This document shows positions 17,187 through 26,497 of a DNA stretch of 64,000 bases, piece after piece. Each line of letters starts with the position of its first letter. Positions within the stretch are counted from its first letter, which is position 1. The notes under the pieces are model-generated. The model saw nothing but the letters and a program-made list of their open reading frames with translations. It ran no database searches and was not told the origin of the DNA. The stretch comes from Chitiniphilus purpureus (GTDB lineage: Bacteria > Pseudomonadota > Gammaproteobacteria > Burkholderiales > Chitinibacteraceae): assembly GCF_025642115.1 (NCBI RefSeq), contig NZ_CP106753.1, positions 4,093,501-4,157,500 of the forward strand, read 5' to 3'. Both the position numbers and the translations under genes were made by a program.

Positions 17187-19267
17187 TGCCCATCCCCCCC
17201 GAAGCGGTAGCGTACGCCGGCCAACAGGGTACGCGGCGCGCCGGCGCTGTAGGTGTCCTGCGCCTCCGGATCGCGCCCGGCGAGGCCGTTGTAGGTCGAC
17301 GCGGCGATTTCGGCATAGCGCTTGTCGGCAAGATTGGTGAGCGATGCCCAGGCTTCCCACGCCCCCCGCCGCCAGTTGGCACGCAGGTGCAGCAGCGTAT
17401 GGCCGGCATAGCGTTCGGTGTTGGCGTTGTTCATCCAGTACGGGCCGACGTATTGCGCCTCTAGCGCCACCCGCAGTGCCTGCATGGGCTTCCAGCCCAG
17501 CTCGGCGTTGGCGATCCACTCAGGCGCGGCAGGCATGTCGCGGCCGTCGTAGTGCATCCCGGGGGCGGCTTCATAGGCGATGAAGCGATGGCGGGCATAG
17601 GCGCCTGCCAGTCGCGCGTCCCAGCGGGCAGCCTGCCAGCCGGCGCCGAACTCGACGCCGACATGGCGTGTCTTGCCGGCGTTGCGCGGCTCGGAACGGC
17701 CGGGCTGGGTGCTGAAGCTGACGATTTCGTCATGCCCGGTGAGCCGGTAGACGGTGGCCTGCAGTGCCAGGCCCGGCAGCGGCTCGGCGCGCACACCGGC
17801 TTCGAGGTTGTCGAAGGCCGATTCCTTCAGGTCCGGTGCTTGCAACGACGAGAACAGCGCACTCACCTCGGGCGGGGTGAAGGCACGCGAAGCGCTGGCA
17901 TAGAGATTGACCGTGTCGCTGGCCTGCCAGGTCAGGCCCAGCCGTGGCGACAACGCCGAGAAGGTCTTCTGCTGACTCGGTGCGCCGGTCGATGCCGTGG
18001 GTTCAAGCCGGTTGTCGTAGTCGTAGCCGATGCGGTCGTAGCGGGCACCGGCCGACAGGCGCCATGCACTGGCGGGCTGCCAATGGGCCTCGCCGTAGAC
18101 CGCGCCGTTGTCCAGCACCACCTCGTAGTCGCGGCGCAGGCCCAGCCGGGTGTAGCCGGTATAGCGCTGGGAGGCCGCATCGCGCGTGACCGCCAGGTTG
18201 TACTCGGTCTGCCGGTTCGGGCTGCGCTCGACGGTGACACCGCCGACGAGGCGCCAGCCGGCCAGCGCCTGCTCGTGCCGCGCATCCAGCCCATAGGAGG
18301 TGAAGCGGTTGTCGGTGGTGCGGCCGGACGCGGTGGTCGGGCCGGTGTTGAAGATCAGATAGCTGGGCAGCTGCTCGGTGTGGTTGCGCCGCAGATACAG
18401 CGTGGCCGTGCTGGTGCCGCCGTCGTTCAGGCTGCCCGAGAGCTGGGTGCTGGCGCGCAACGCATCCACATCGCGGTAGGTGAAGGTGTGCAGGCTGTAG
18501 CCCGGATCAGTACCGAACCGCGACGGGGTGAGACTGCCGGCCATGTCGGTATACAGATGGCTTGCCGTCAGCGTGGTTTTCCAGAGTGTGTCGCCGAGCC
18601 ATTTGTCCACACGCAGCGTGCCGCCTTCCTTGTCGTAGTCGGCGTATTGCTGCCAATCCGGACGGCCGCGCGCGCTGTAGCCGGCAAAGCGTGCCGCAAG
18701 GTCGTCACGCCCGCCTTCCAGGCTCACATCGGCGCGGGCGTAGCCGTGCTCGTCGCCGCGCAGCGCCAGCTCGCCGCCGAAGCCGGCACGCGGCGCACGG
18801 GTGTTGAAATTGACCGCGCCGCCGACGGCATTGGCGCCGAACAGGCTGGAAGCCGGGCCCCGCACCACTTCGATGCTGTCGGCCCCGGGCAGATTCACCT
18901 CGTAGAGCGCATTGTGGTTGAAGATGCCGACCGGCCGGATCGGCACGCCATCCTCCAGGAACTGGTAGTAGGCGTTGTACGTCATGGGCTGGCGGATCGA
19001 GAGGTTATGCTGTTCGCCGCCCAGGTTGGGCATCAGCACGCCCGGGGTCTGGTTGAGTGCCTCGCCGATGAAGGTGGGCTTGAGCCGGGCAAGCGTTGCC
19101 GCGTCGGTCCTGGCGACCGCGGCGGCGGTCTCCTTGAGCGCGGCACCGCCGCGTTCGGCGGAGACGATGATGGTATCGAGCGTGGCGCCGGCCGGCTCGG
19201 CGGCGGCGCAAGCGCTGACGACGGCGAGCGCGCAGGTGCGCGCCGCCGCAGGGATGCGGGTGGACAT
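17183..19267 (-). CDS. TonB-dependent outer-membrane receptor
   Basis: 694 residues with an Ala-rich signal peptide (~1-28). The plug domain follows a TonB-box-like LDTIIVSAE and contains VEVVRGPASSLFGANAVGGA-type sequence (IEVVRGPASSLFGANAVGG). The rest is a 22-strand-type barrel rich in aromatic turns and ends with LLAGVRYRFGG. It imports a ligand across the outer membrane with energy from TonB-ExbBD. The ligand cannot be read from the sequence. The neighbouring PepSY protein with a His-rich loop and the DUF2946 protein suggest a metal or metallophore, iron or copper. Confidence 0.93.
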   Translation of the reverse strand: MSTRIPAAARTCALAVVSACAAAEPAGATLDTIIVSAERGGAALKETAAAVARTDAATLARLKPTFIGEALNQTPGVLMPNLGGEQHNLSIRQPMTYNAYYQFLEDGVPIRPVGIFNHNALYEVNLPGADSIEVVRGPASSLFGANAVGGAVNFNTRAPRAGFGGELALRGDEHGYARADVSLEGGRDDLAARFAGYSARGRPDWQQYADYDKEGGTLRVDKWLGDTLWKTTLTASHLYTDMAGSLTPSRFGTDPGYSLHTFTYRDVDALRASTQLSGSLNDGGTSTATLYLRRNHTEQLPSYLIFNTGPTTASGRTTDNRFTSYGLDARHEQALAGWRLVGGVTVERSPNRQTEYNLAVTRDAASQRYTGYTRLGLRRDYEVVLDNGAVYGEAHWQPASAWRLSAGARYDRIGYDYDNRLEPTASTGAPSQQKTFSALSPRLGLTWQASDTVNLYASASRAFTPPEVSALFSSLQAPDLKESAFDNLEAGVRAEPLPGLALQATVYRLTGHDEIVSFSTQPGRSEPRNAGKTRHVGVEFGAGWQAARWDARLAGAYARHRFIAYEAAPGMHYDGRDMPAAPEWIANAELGWKPMQALRVALEAQYVGPYWMNNANTERYAGHTLLHLRANWRRGAWEAWASLTNLADKRYAEIAASTYNGLAGRDPEAQDTYSAGAPRTLLAGVRYRFGGDGQ

Positions 19268-19296
19268 ATCAGGGTTCCTGGATCTCGCAATGGGTC

Positions 19297-19321
19297 GTAC
19301 CGGCGCGCGAAGCGCCGGTAC
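19297..19321 (-). other. Strong hairpin between the DUF2946 and TonB receptor genes
   Basis: GTACCGGCGC and GCGCCGGTAC form a perfect 10-bp stem with a 5-base loop, 30 bases ahead of the receptor ATG. No T-run follows, so it is more likely an mRNA-processing or stabilising hairpin than a full terminator. Confidence 0.5.
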
Positions 19322-19339
19322 CCGGTCATGGGCGCAAGA

Positions 19340-19732
19340 TCAGGCGGCGGGCGGCCCGCGGTTCGGCGGCAGCCGGCATGGTGCGGTCGGCACCTCGCAG
19401 GCTGCCGGATGCGTAGCCTGCGGCGCGCGATAGGTCAGCGCGGCAAGGCATGGCTTTGCAGCCGGTGGCAACGCCGGCTGGGCCGCGTGCGTGGCGCACA
19501 GCGGGCAACCCTTGACCAGCGCGGTCGCATCCTGGCCGCCCTGCTCGAGGGCGATGAGCTGCACCTGCTGGCCTGCGCTGGAGCACAGCGCCAGCGCAAC
19601 CGCCCCCGAACCGGCCATGCCGGCATGGGCAAGCGGCAGCAGCAGATGCAGGGCCAGCGCGAAGAGCGCAAGCCAAGCATGACGGGGACGACGCAGGTGG
19701 TGCATGCGGGCAGGTCGGACGAAGGCGCCCAT
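19340..19732 (-). CDS. DUF2946-like protein with CPLC motif
   Basis: About 130 residues from ATG 19732, or 121 from ATG 19705 (MHHLRRPRHAW); neither has a clear binding site. A signal or anchor (LALFALALHLLLPLAHA) is followed by an exported part with LVKGCPLCATHAA and a Cys/Pro-rich tail. This is the DUF2946 pattern, often found beside TonB-dependent copper receptors. It is the first gene of a probable operon with the TonB receptor and PepSY protein. A role in metal handling is inferred. Confidence 0.7.
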   Translation of the reverse strand: MGAFVRPARMHHLRRPRHAWLALFALALHLLLPLAHAGMAGSGAVALALCSSAGQQVQLIALEQGGQDATALVKGCPLCATHAAQPALPPAAKPCLAALTYRAPQATHPAACEVPTAPCRLPPNRGPPAA

Positions 19733-19797
19733 GATGGTAGCGCACCGGGGTGCCGCATACGCCCATCGGCGATGGAACGGCCGGCACCGGACATGGA

Positions 19798-19853
19798 AAC
19801 GGGCATGCCGCAGCATGCCCGTTCCGGTCGGACAGGCGGGCAAGGCGCCCGCC
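19798..19853 (-). terminator. Double hairpin downstream of transketolase
   Basis: Two inverted repeats follow the tkt stop. One is GGCGGGC/GCCCGCC (19835-19853). The other is a perfect 11-bp stem AACGGGCATGC/GCATGCCCGTT with a 4-base loop (19798-19823), followed on the minus strand only by a short TTTCC. Termination is likely but the U-tract is weak. Confidence 0.6.
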
Positions 19854-19859
19854 TCACGG

Positions 19860-21860
19860 TTACTTCACCAGCGCCTTGGCCCGTGCCGCCACGTTGTCGG
19901 CGGTGACGCCGAATTCCTTGAACAGCACACCGGCCGGTGCCGATTCGCCGAAGTGGTCGATCCCGACCACGTCGCCTTCGAGCCCCACATATTTGCGCCA
20001 GCCGTCGGTGATGCCGGCCTCCACCGCCAGCCGCGGCACGCCCGGGGGCAGCACGCTGTCCTTGTAGCCCTGGTCCTGCCGATCGAACACATTGGTCGAG
20101 GGCATCGATACCACGCGCGCGGCGATGCCCTGTCCGGCCAACTGCTCGGCCGCCTTGACCGCCAGATCGACCTCGGAGCCGGTGGCGATCAGCACCACCT
20201 TGGCACCCGCGGCATCCTTGAGCACGTAGCCGCCCTTGCGGATATTGGCGACCTGTTCGTCGCTGCGCTGCTGGAACGCCAGGTTCTGCCGGCTGAAGAT
20301 CAGTGTGGACGGCGTGGTCTTCTGCTCGATGGCATAGGCCCAGGCGACGATGGATTCCACCGTGTCGCACGGCCGCCAGACATGCATGTTCGGGATCACG
20401 CGCAGCGAAGCGGTCTGCTCGACCGGCTGGTGGGTCGGGCCATCCTCACCCAGCCCGATCGAATCGTGGGTGAACACGAACAGCGTCGGGATCTTCATCA
20501 GCGCGGCCATGCGCAGTGCGTTGCGCGCGTATTCGCTGAACATCAGGAAGGTGGCGCCATACGGACGCCAGCCACCATGCAGCTGGACACCGTTCATGAT
20601 GGCGCTCATGCCGAATTCGCGCACACCGTAGCTGATATGGTTGCCCAGCAGCGTGTTGCCTTCGCGCTTGAGCGGGGTGCTGCCCTTCCAGTTGGTCAGG
20701 TTGGAGCCGGTCAGGTCGGCCGAGCCGCCCAGCATTTCGGGCAACTGCGACGCGAAGGCATTGAGCGCGTTCTGGCTGGCCTTGCGGGTCGCGATGGTCT
20801 CGGCCTTCTGGCGGGCCTCGGTGAGTGCCGCCTCGACGATGCTGTTCCAGTTTTCCGGCAGCTTGGCGGCGATGCGGCGCTTGAACTCGGCCGCCAGGTC
20901 CTTGTGCTGCAGTGCGTACTTGTCGAACAGCGCCTGCCATTCGGCTTCCTGCTCGGCGCCGGCCTGGTGCTTGTTCCAGGCGTCGTACACGTCCTGCGGG
21001 ATCTCGAAGGGCGCGTGGTTCCAGCCGATCGCGGCGCGGGTGGCGGCGATCTCGGCCTCACCCAGCGGGGCACCGTGCGAATCATGGCTGTCGGCCTTGT
21101 TCGGGCTGCCCTTGCCGATGACGGTCTTGCAGCAGATCAGCGACGGCTTGTCGGTCACCGCCTTGGCCTGCTCGATGGCGTTGAGCACGGCCCCGACATC
21201 ATGGCCGTCCACACCGCGCACCACATGCCAGCCATAGGCTTCGAAGCGGCCCGGGACATCCTCGTTGAACCAGCCTTCGACGTGGCCATCGATCGAGATG
21301 CCATTGTCGTCCCAGAACACATTGAGCTTGCCCAGGCCCCAGGTGCCGGCGAGCGCGCAGGCTTCATGGCTCACGCCCTCCATCAGGCAGCCGTCGCCCA
21401 TGAACACCCAGGTGTGGTGATCGACGATGTCGTAGCCGGGCTGGTTGAATTCGCGCGCCAGCAGCTTTTCGGCCAGCGCGAAGCCGACCGCGTTGGCAAT
21501 GCCCTGGCCCAGCGGACCGGTGGTGGTCTCGATGCCCGGGGCGTAGCCGTATTCGGGGTGGCCCGGGGTCTTGGAATGCAGTTGTCGGAAGTTCTTCAGA
21601 TCGTCGATGGACAGATCGTAGCCGGTGAGATGCAGCAACGCGTACTGCAGCATGGAACCATGACCGTTGGACAGGATGAAGCGGTCGCGGTTGAACCACT
21701 GCGGATTCCGGGGATTGTGGCGATAGTGCCCTTCGCCCCACAGCGCCACGGCAATCTCAGCCATGCCCATCGGCATGCCGGGGTGCCCGGAGTTGGCCTT
21801 CTGCACGGCGTCCATCGCCAGCGCCCGGATGGCATTGGCCATGTCTGTACGCGTTGCCAT
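19860..21860 (-). CDS. tkt: Transketolase
   Basis: 666 residues, the usual length, from ATG 21860 ([19 protein letters not shown]). The N-terminal TPP domain has [30 protein letters not shown], and the diphosphate/Mg motif [20 protein letters not shown]. The middle domain has DLTGSNLT and the glutamate region [13 protein letters not shown]; the C-terminal domain ends with [17 protein letters not shown]. It moves two-carbon ketol units between sugar phosphates in the non-oxidative pentose phosphate pathway and is cytoplasmic. It is transcribed alone and closed by the hairpins at 19798-19853. Confidence 0.97.
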   Translation of the reverse strand: MATRTDMANAIRALAMDAVQKANSGHPGMPMGMAEIAVALWGEGHYRHNPRNPQWFNRDRFILSNGHGSMLQYALLHLTGYDLSIDDLKNFRQLHSKTPGHPEYGYAPGIETTTGPLGQGIANAVGFALAEKLLAREFNQPGYDIVDHHTWVFMGDGCLMEGVSHEACALAGTWGLGKLNVFWDDNGISIDGHVEGWFNEDVPGRFEAYGWHVVRGVDGHDVGAVLNAIEQAKAVTDKPSLICCKTVIGKGSPNKADSHDSHGAPLGEAEIAATRAAIGWNHAPFEIPQDVYDAWNKHQAGAEQEAEWQALFDKYALQHKDLAAEFKRRIAAKLPENWNSIVEAALTEARQKAETIATRKASQNALNAFASQLPEMLGGSADLTGSNLTNWKGSTPLKREGNTLLGNHISYGVREFGMSAIMNGVQLHGGWRPYGATFLMFSEYARNALRMAALMKIPTLFVFTHDSIGLGEDGPTHQPVEQTASLRVIPNMHVWRPCDTVESIVAWAYAIEQKTTPSTLIFSRQNLAFQQRSDEQVANIRKGGYVLKDAAGAKVVLIATGSEVDLAVKAAEQLAGQGIAARVVSMPSTNVFDRQDQGYKDSVLPPGVPRLAVEAGITDGWRKYVGLEGDVVGIDHFGESAPAGVLFKEFGVTADNVAARAKALVK

Positions 21861-22206
21861 AGATATTCCTCTCAGATAGATAAACACGGATGGGGCGCCA
21901 ACCGCGCGCCATGCGGCTTGCCGCATTATCCCGACTCGTTGCGGCAGGGACAACCAGGGTTCTGCCGTGATCGGGTCAGGTTTTACCGTAATGCAGCAAG
22001 CGAGGGATTGTCGTGGCGCAAACGCGGCTCGCTTTGCGGCCACCCCCGGCTGTCGGCCGTGCGTACCTCAGCCACTGGGGGGCGACGCGCTGCACCAGCG
22101 TGGGGAGCCCGTCCCCACGCCGGGGCCAACGCATCGCGCCCGGGCGCCAACGACTTGGCGACCTTGGCGAACCTTGGCGACCGGCCACGGTATGGGGCTG
22201 TGGCGC
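21861..22206 (-). other. Intergenic region between the NAPRTase-like gene and tkt
   Basis: 346 bases without a credible gene. It should hold the tkt promoter. Around 22153-22182 the unit CTTGGCGA occurs three times in a row with one- or two-base spacers, a small tandem repeat. No clear terminator was found behind the gene ending at 22207. Confidence 0.5.
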
Positions 22207-23406
22207 TCAGGCTGCCACCATGCGGCCATTGCAGCCCAGCAGGGCCAACTCGCCGTGCAACGGTGCCTGGGCGCAATCGTGCACCAGGTCGGCACCCACG
22301 CCCAGCCGCACCGGGATGCGGTCGGCAAACGTGTGATACAGCGTGAACGCCCGCTCCAGCGTGGCCACCTGGGCAAACACCAGGGTCTTGCCCGCAGGAT
22401 CGACGCCCTGTGCACGCCAGTGGGCGATGACCCGTTCCCCCCACGCGATGGGGTCGCCCGCTTCATGGCACAAGCCGTCGAAGAGCTTGCAGAAATAGCG
22501 GTCGAAGCCGGCGAGAAAGGCCTCGACGGTGCCGCTGCCGCCACCGGCAACACCCGCATCGCCCCGATATTGCCGCACCCAGTGCTCCAGCGCCTGCCGT
22601 TGTGCATCCTCCGGCGCGGGCGCAAGGCCCTGGAACAATCCAAGGTATTCGGGCGCCATCCCGCCGATGGGCTGCAATCCGTGGCGCATCGCCAGATAAA
22701 GGTTGGTGGTGCCGTTGACAGCGCCGAAACCTGCCTGGGTCAGTGCGAAGACCACCTCCTCCTGCCAGGAGCGCGCATAGCGGTGGCGGGTTCCCGCCTC
22801 GAACCAGGCGAACGGAAAGCGCCGCTGCGGCGCCCGGGCAAAGCGGCGCAGCCGGTCAAGCTTGCCCAGCAGCCGCTCCCGCCCGGCCACCAGCGCCGGC
22901 GCGAGCAGGAACTGCCGGCTGTAGACCTCGCCCAGCAGTGCGGGCAGGTAGGTGCCGAACGGCAGGCAGTGCAACACCGGGCCGGCCACGCGGATCGCCA
23001 GCCCGCCATCCTGCGACGCGGTGACGGCAACACACTGCCGCGGTAGCCGGAAGCCCTCCAGGAACCCGATGAATCCTGGGTGCAGCGATGGCACACGGGC
23101 AAGGTAAGCCAGTTCGGCAGCCGAGAAACGCAGCGTGCACAGCTCGTCGAGCTGGTCTTCGAGCTCGGCCTTGAGCACCCCTGGCGGCAGCTCACACGGA
23201 TGCTGGCAGCGGAACGCATATTCGACATGCACCTGCGCATGCTGGTGCAGCAGCGCCTGCATGGTCATCAGCCGGCACAGTTCGATATCGAGCAGCGAAA
23301 TGATCACCGGGGCCTGCGCGGCGCTCCAGCGCCGAGGACGCGGGTTGCCATTCAATCCGGGAATGAGGCGGGAGAGTGCGGTTTCAATGGAAATCACGGC
23401 TTTCAC
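22207..23406 (-). CDS. Degenerate nicotinate phosphoribosyltransferase-like protein
   Basis: 399 residues from GTG 23406, overlapping the end of dnaE2 by 23 bases. It aligns along its length with PncB-type NAPRTase: SLLDIELCRLMTMQ, EAGTRHRYARSWQ, GTTNLYLAMRHGL, CHEAGDPIAWGERVIAHW and GKTLVF. Key positions differ. The loop that carries the autophosphorylated His in the family (AHEW) reads APEY (Pro252), the Arg of GLRHDSGDP is Cys313, and the Asp of FSDNL is Gln346. The C-terminal tail of PncB is missing. NAPRTase makes nicotinate mononucleotide for NAD salvage; this copy may be inactive or repurposed. It lies at the end of the imuA-imuB-dnaE2 operon. Confidence 0.75.
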   Translation of the reverse strand: MKAVISIETALSRLIPGLNGNPRPRRWSAAQAPVIISLLDIELCRLMTMQALLHQHAQVHVEYAFRCQHPCELPPGVLKAELEDQLDELCTLRFSAAELAYLARVPSLHPGFIGFLEGFRLPRQCVAVTASQDGGLAIRVAGPVLHCLPFGTYLPALLGEVYSRQFLLAPALVAGRERLLGKLDRLRRFARAPQRRFPFAWFEAGTRHRYARSWQEEVVFALTQAGFGAVNGTTNLYLAMRHGLQPIGGMAPEYLGLFQGLAPAPEDAQRQALEHWVRQYRGDAGVAGGGSGTVEAFLAGFDRYFCKLFDGLCHEAGDPIAWGERVIAHWRAQGVDPAGKTLVFAQVATLERAFTLYHTFADRIPVRLGVGADLVHDCAQAPLHGELALLGCNGRMVAA

Positions 23407-26400
23407 TCGGTAGACGGCCCAGCAGCGGTGTCATATCCACCAGCCGCTGCGCCAGCAGGTGCACCACCGCCCCTTCGCGCTGGATCACCCCATAGACCGC
23501 CAGCAGCCGCGCGCCCAGCAGGGCCCGGCGTTGCAGATCGGCCAGTTGTCGCCAGACGATGACGTTGACGTTGCCGGTCTCGTCCTCCAGCGTCACGAAT
23601 GTGACCCCGCTGGCGGTGCCGGGGCGTTGCCGCCCCACCACGATGCCGCAGGCCCGGCCCGGCTGGCCGTGGCGGCGTTGCCGGATGTCCGCCGCGCTGT
23701 GCATGCGCTCGCGGGCCAGGCGCGTGCGCAGCAGGCTGAGCGGATGCGCACGCAGGGTCAGCCCCATGCTGCGGTAATCGGCCACCAGATCCTCGCCCAG
23801 TGTGGGCGCGGCAAGATCGGCCGGCGCGGCACCATCGCTGGTGGTGCCAAGGTCGTGCCGCACATCAAGGCCGCTGACCTGCCAATGCGCCGCGTGCCGG
23901 TGCCCGGCCAGCGTGGCAAGCGCCCCGGCGGCGGTGAGTGCATCGAGCGCGCGCCGGTCCAGTCCAGCCCGCCGCTGCAGGTCAGCCACCGATGCAAAGC
24001 CGTCCGCCGGGCGTGCCGCTACGATGCGCCCGGCGGCCGATGCGGCCAGGCTGCCGATGCGATTGAAGCCAAGGCGCACCGCCGGCTCTGCCTGCCCTTG
24101 CGCCTGCAGCGCGCTTTCCCAGGCGCTGTGCTGCACGTCGACCGGCAGCACCACCACCCGATGGCGGCGCGCATCCTGGATCAGTTGCGACGCCGTATAA
24201 AAACCCATGGGCAACGAGTTGAGCAGGCCACACAGGAACGCACCCGGCTCGTGGCACTTGAGCCAGGCGCTGAAATACACCAGGGTGGCGAAGCTGGCCG
24301 CATGCGATTCGGGAAAACCATATTCGGAGAAGCCTTCGATCTGCCGGATGATGCGTTCGGCGAAATCCCCGGTGTAACCGCGTCCGGTCATGCCCTGGCG
24401 CAACTTGTCCTTGAACTGCTCGAGCTTGCCGCTCTGGCGCCACGAAGCCATCGAGCGCCGCAGCTGGTCAGCCTCGCCCGGGGTGAAGCCGGCGGCCACC
24501 TCGGCCAGCTTCATCACCTGCTCCTGGAAGATGGGCACGCCCAGCGTGCGTTCGAGCACGCTCCTGACGGCGTGGCTGGGGTACTCCACCGACTCCAGGC
24601 CCTCGCGTCGTTGCAGGTAGGGGTGCACCATGCCGCCTTGGATGGGGCCGGGCCGGACGATGGCGACCTCGATCACCAGATCGTAGAAACGGGCCGGCTT
24701 GAGCCGGGGCAGCATGCTCATCTGCGCGCGCGACTCCACCTGGAACACGCCGATGGTGTCGGCCCGCGACAGCATCCGATACACCCGCGGGTCTTCGCGA
24801 GGGATGTCCTGCAGCGTGAAGGGCCGCCCGCGCAGCGCCGTTACCGCCTCCAGGCTGCGCCGGATCGCCGAGAGCATGCCCAGTGCCAGCACATCCACTT
24901 TCAACAGCCCCAGCGCCTCCAGATCGTCCTTGTCCCACTGGATGACGGTGCGGCCGTCCATGGCCGCCGGCTCGATCGGCACGAGACGCGCCAGCGGCCC
25001 GCTGGAGATGACAAAACCGCCCACGTGCTGCGACAGATGGCGTGGAAAACGCCTCAGTTGCCCGACCAGCGCCACCAGCAAGCGCACCTGGCGGCTTTCG
25101 GGGTCAAGCCCGGCCTCCACCATGCGCTGGAACAGGTGATCCCGGCTGTCCCACCACGACAGGTTCTTGGCCAGCCGGTCGAGCTGGTCCTCGGCCAGCC
25201 CCAGCGCCCGCCCCACGTCGCGCAGGCTGCTCTTGGTCCGGTAGCTGATCACCGTGGCGGCGAGCGCGGCCCGGTCGCGCCCGTATTTGCCGTAGATGTA
25301 CTGGATCACCTCTTCACGCCGGTCGTGCTCGAAATCGACATCGATATCCGGCGGCTCCCCCCGCTCGACCGAGATGAAGCGCTCGAACAGCAGGTTGCCC
25401 TCCTCCGGCCTCACTTCAGTGATGTGCAGCGCATAGCACACCACCGAGTTGGCGGCCGAGCCGCGGCCCTGACACAGGATGCCCCGGCTGCGGGCGTGGC
25501 GGACGATATCCTCCACCGTGAGAAAGAATGCCTCGTAGCGCAGCCGCGCGATCAGCGCCAGCTCGTGCGCGACCAGCTGCTGCACCATGGCGGGCGTGCC
25601 GGCGGGGTAGCGCTGCGCCAGCCCCGCTTCCACCAGAGCCGCAAGATGCCCGGTCGGGGTAAGGCCCGCAGGCACAAGCTCGGCCGGGTATTCGTAACGC
25701 AGGCTGTCGAGCACAAAGGTGCAGCGTGCGGCGATCCGCTGCGTCTCGGCCAGCAGTGCGGCCGGGTAGAGCGCCGCCAGCCGGGCCCGCGGACGCAGAT
25801 GGCGCTCGCCGTTGCCGACCAGTTGCAATCCGCATTGCGCCACCGGCGAACCGATCCGGATCGCGGTCAGCACATCCTGCAGCGCCCGGCGCGAGCGCAC
25901 ATGCATATGCACATCGCCCGCCGCCACCAAGGGCAGCCCGGTGGCCGCACCCAGCCATTGCAGCTGCGCCAGCCGGCCCTGATCGTCCGGACCATGCAGC
26001 AGTTCCGCCGCGATCCAGGCCCGGTCGGGGAAATGGGCGGCGAACCAGCCGCCGTCGGCCACGCTCGGTACATCGGCAGGCAGCCATAACGCCAGCAGAT
26101 GGCCACACAGCATCGCCACATCGTTGCGGCCGAGCTTGTAGCTGCCCTTGGCGGCCTGACGCCGCCCGAGGGTGATCAGCTCGGAAAGATCGCCGTAGCC
26201 ATGCCGGTCCGGTGCCAGCAGCACCAGCCGCAGGCCGTCATCCAGCGTGAACTCCGCTCCGACGATCAGCTTGAGCCCCGCCTCCTTGGCCGCCACGTGC
26301 GCACGCACAATGCCGGCCAGCGAGCATTCGTCGGTCAGCGCCAGCGCGGTGTAGCCCAGCGCCTGCGCGCGCTCCACCAGCTCATGCGCGTGCGAGGCGC

Positions 26401-26497
26401 CGCGCTGGAACGAGAAATTGGACAGACAATGCAGCTCGGCGTACTGCGGCACCGGTTCCGCGGGCGGCAGGGTGCCGGCATGATCGAGGGCGCTCAC
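23384..26497 (-). CDS. dnaE2: Error-prone DNA polymerase DnaE2
   Basis: 1037 residues from GTG 26497, which overlaps the imuB stop (GTGA). The PHP domain opens with YAELHCLSNFSFQRGASHA. The polymerase core has the catalytic acidic motif PDIDVDFEHDRREEVIQYIY, GRGSAANSVVCYAL, and GFVISSGPLARLVPIEPAA. The C-terminal OB fold includes VTFVTLEDETGNVNVIVW. It is a C-family polymerase for mutagenic translesion synthesis, working with ImuA and ImuB at the sliding clamp. It would be induced with the operon from the LexA-like promoter at 28623-28650. Confidence 0.96.
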   Translation of the reverse strand: MSALDHAGTLPPAEPVPQYAELHCLSNFSFQRGASHAHELVERAQALGYTALALTDECSLAGIVRAHVAAKEAGLKLIVGAEFTLDDGLRLVLLAPDRHGYGDLSELITLGRRQAAKGSYKLGRNDVAMLCGHLLALWLPADVPSVADGGWFAAHFPDRAWIAAELLHGPDDQGRLAQLQWLGAATGLPLVAAGDVHMHVRSRRALQDVLTAIRIGSPVAQCGLQLVGNGERHLRPRARLAALYPAALLAETQRIAARCTFVLDSLRYEYPAELVPAGLTPTGHLAALVEAGLAQRYPAGTPAMVQQLVAHELALIARLRYEAFFLTVEDIVRHARSRGILCQGRGSAANSVVCYALHITEVRPEEGNLLFERFISVERGEPPDIDVDFEHDRREEVIQYIYGKYGRDRAALAATVISYRTKSSLRDVGRALGLAEDQLDRLAKNLSWWDSRDHLFQRMVEAGLDPESRQVRLLVALVGQLRRFPRHLSQHVGGFVISSGPLARLVPIEPAAMDGRTVIQWDKDDLEALGLLKVDVLALGMLSAIRRSLEAVTALRGRPFTLQDIPREDPRVYRMLSRADTIGVFQVESRAQMSMLPRLKPARFYDLVIEVAIVRPGPIQGGMVHPYLQRREGLESVEYPSHAVRSVLERTLGVPIFQEQVMKLAEVAAGFTPGEADQLRRSMASWRQSGKLEQFKDKLRQGMTGRGYTGDFAERIIRQIEGFSEYGFPESHAASFATLVYFSAWLKCHEPGAFLCGLLNSLPMGFYTASQLIQDARRHRVVVLPVDVQHSAWESALQAQGQAEPAVRLGFNRIGSLAASAAGRIVAARPADGFASVADLQRRAGLDRRALDALTAAGALATLAGHRHAAHWQVSGLDVRHDLGTTSDGAAPADLAAPTLGEDLVADYRSMGLTLRAHPLSLLRTRLARERMHSAADIRQRRHGQPGRACGIVVGRQRPGTASGVTFVTLEDETGNVNVIVWRQLADLQRRALLGARLLAVYGVIQREGAVVHLLAQRLVDMTPLLGRLPSESRDFH

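Noticed and set aside
22153..22182. Three CTTGGCGA repeats as a possible CRISPR or regulatory array
   Set aside because: Units are 8 bases with 1-2 base spacers, far from CRISPR geometry; probably replication slippage.
19704..22346. 880-codon plus-strand open frame
   Set aside because: Antisense to transketolase; no recognisable protein motif.
23459..26089. 876-codon plus-strand open frame
   Set aside because: It lies antisense to dnaE2, which has full motif support. Long antisense frames are expected at this GC content.
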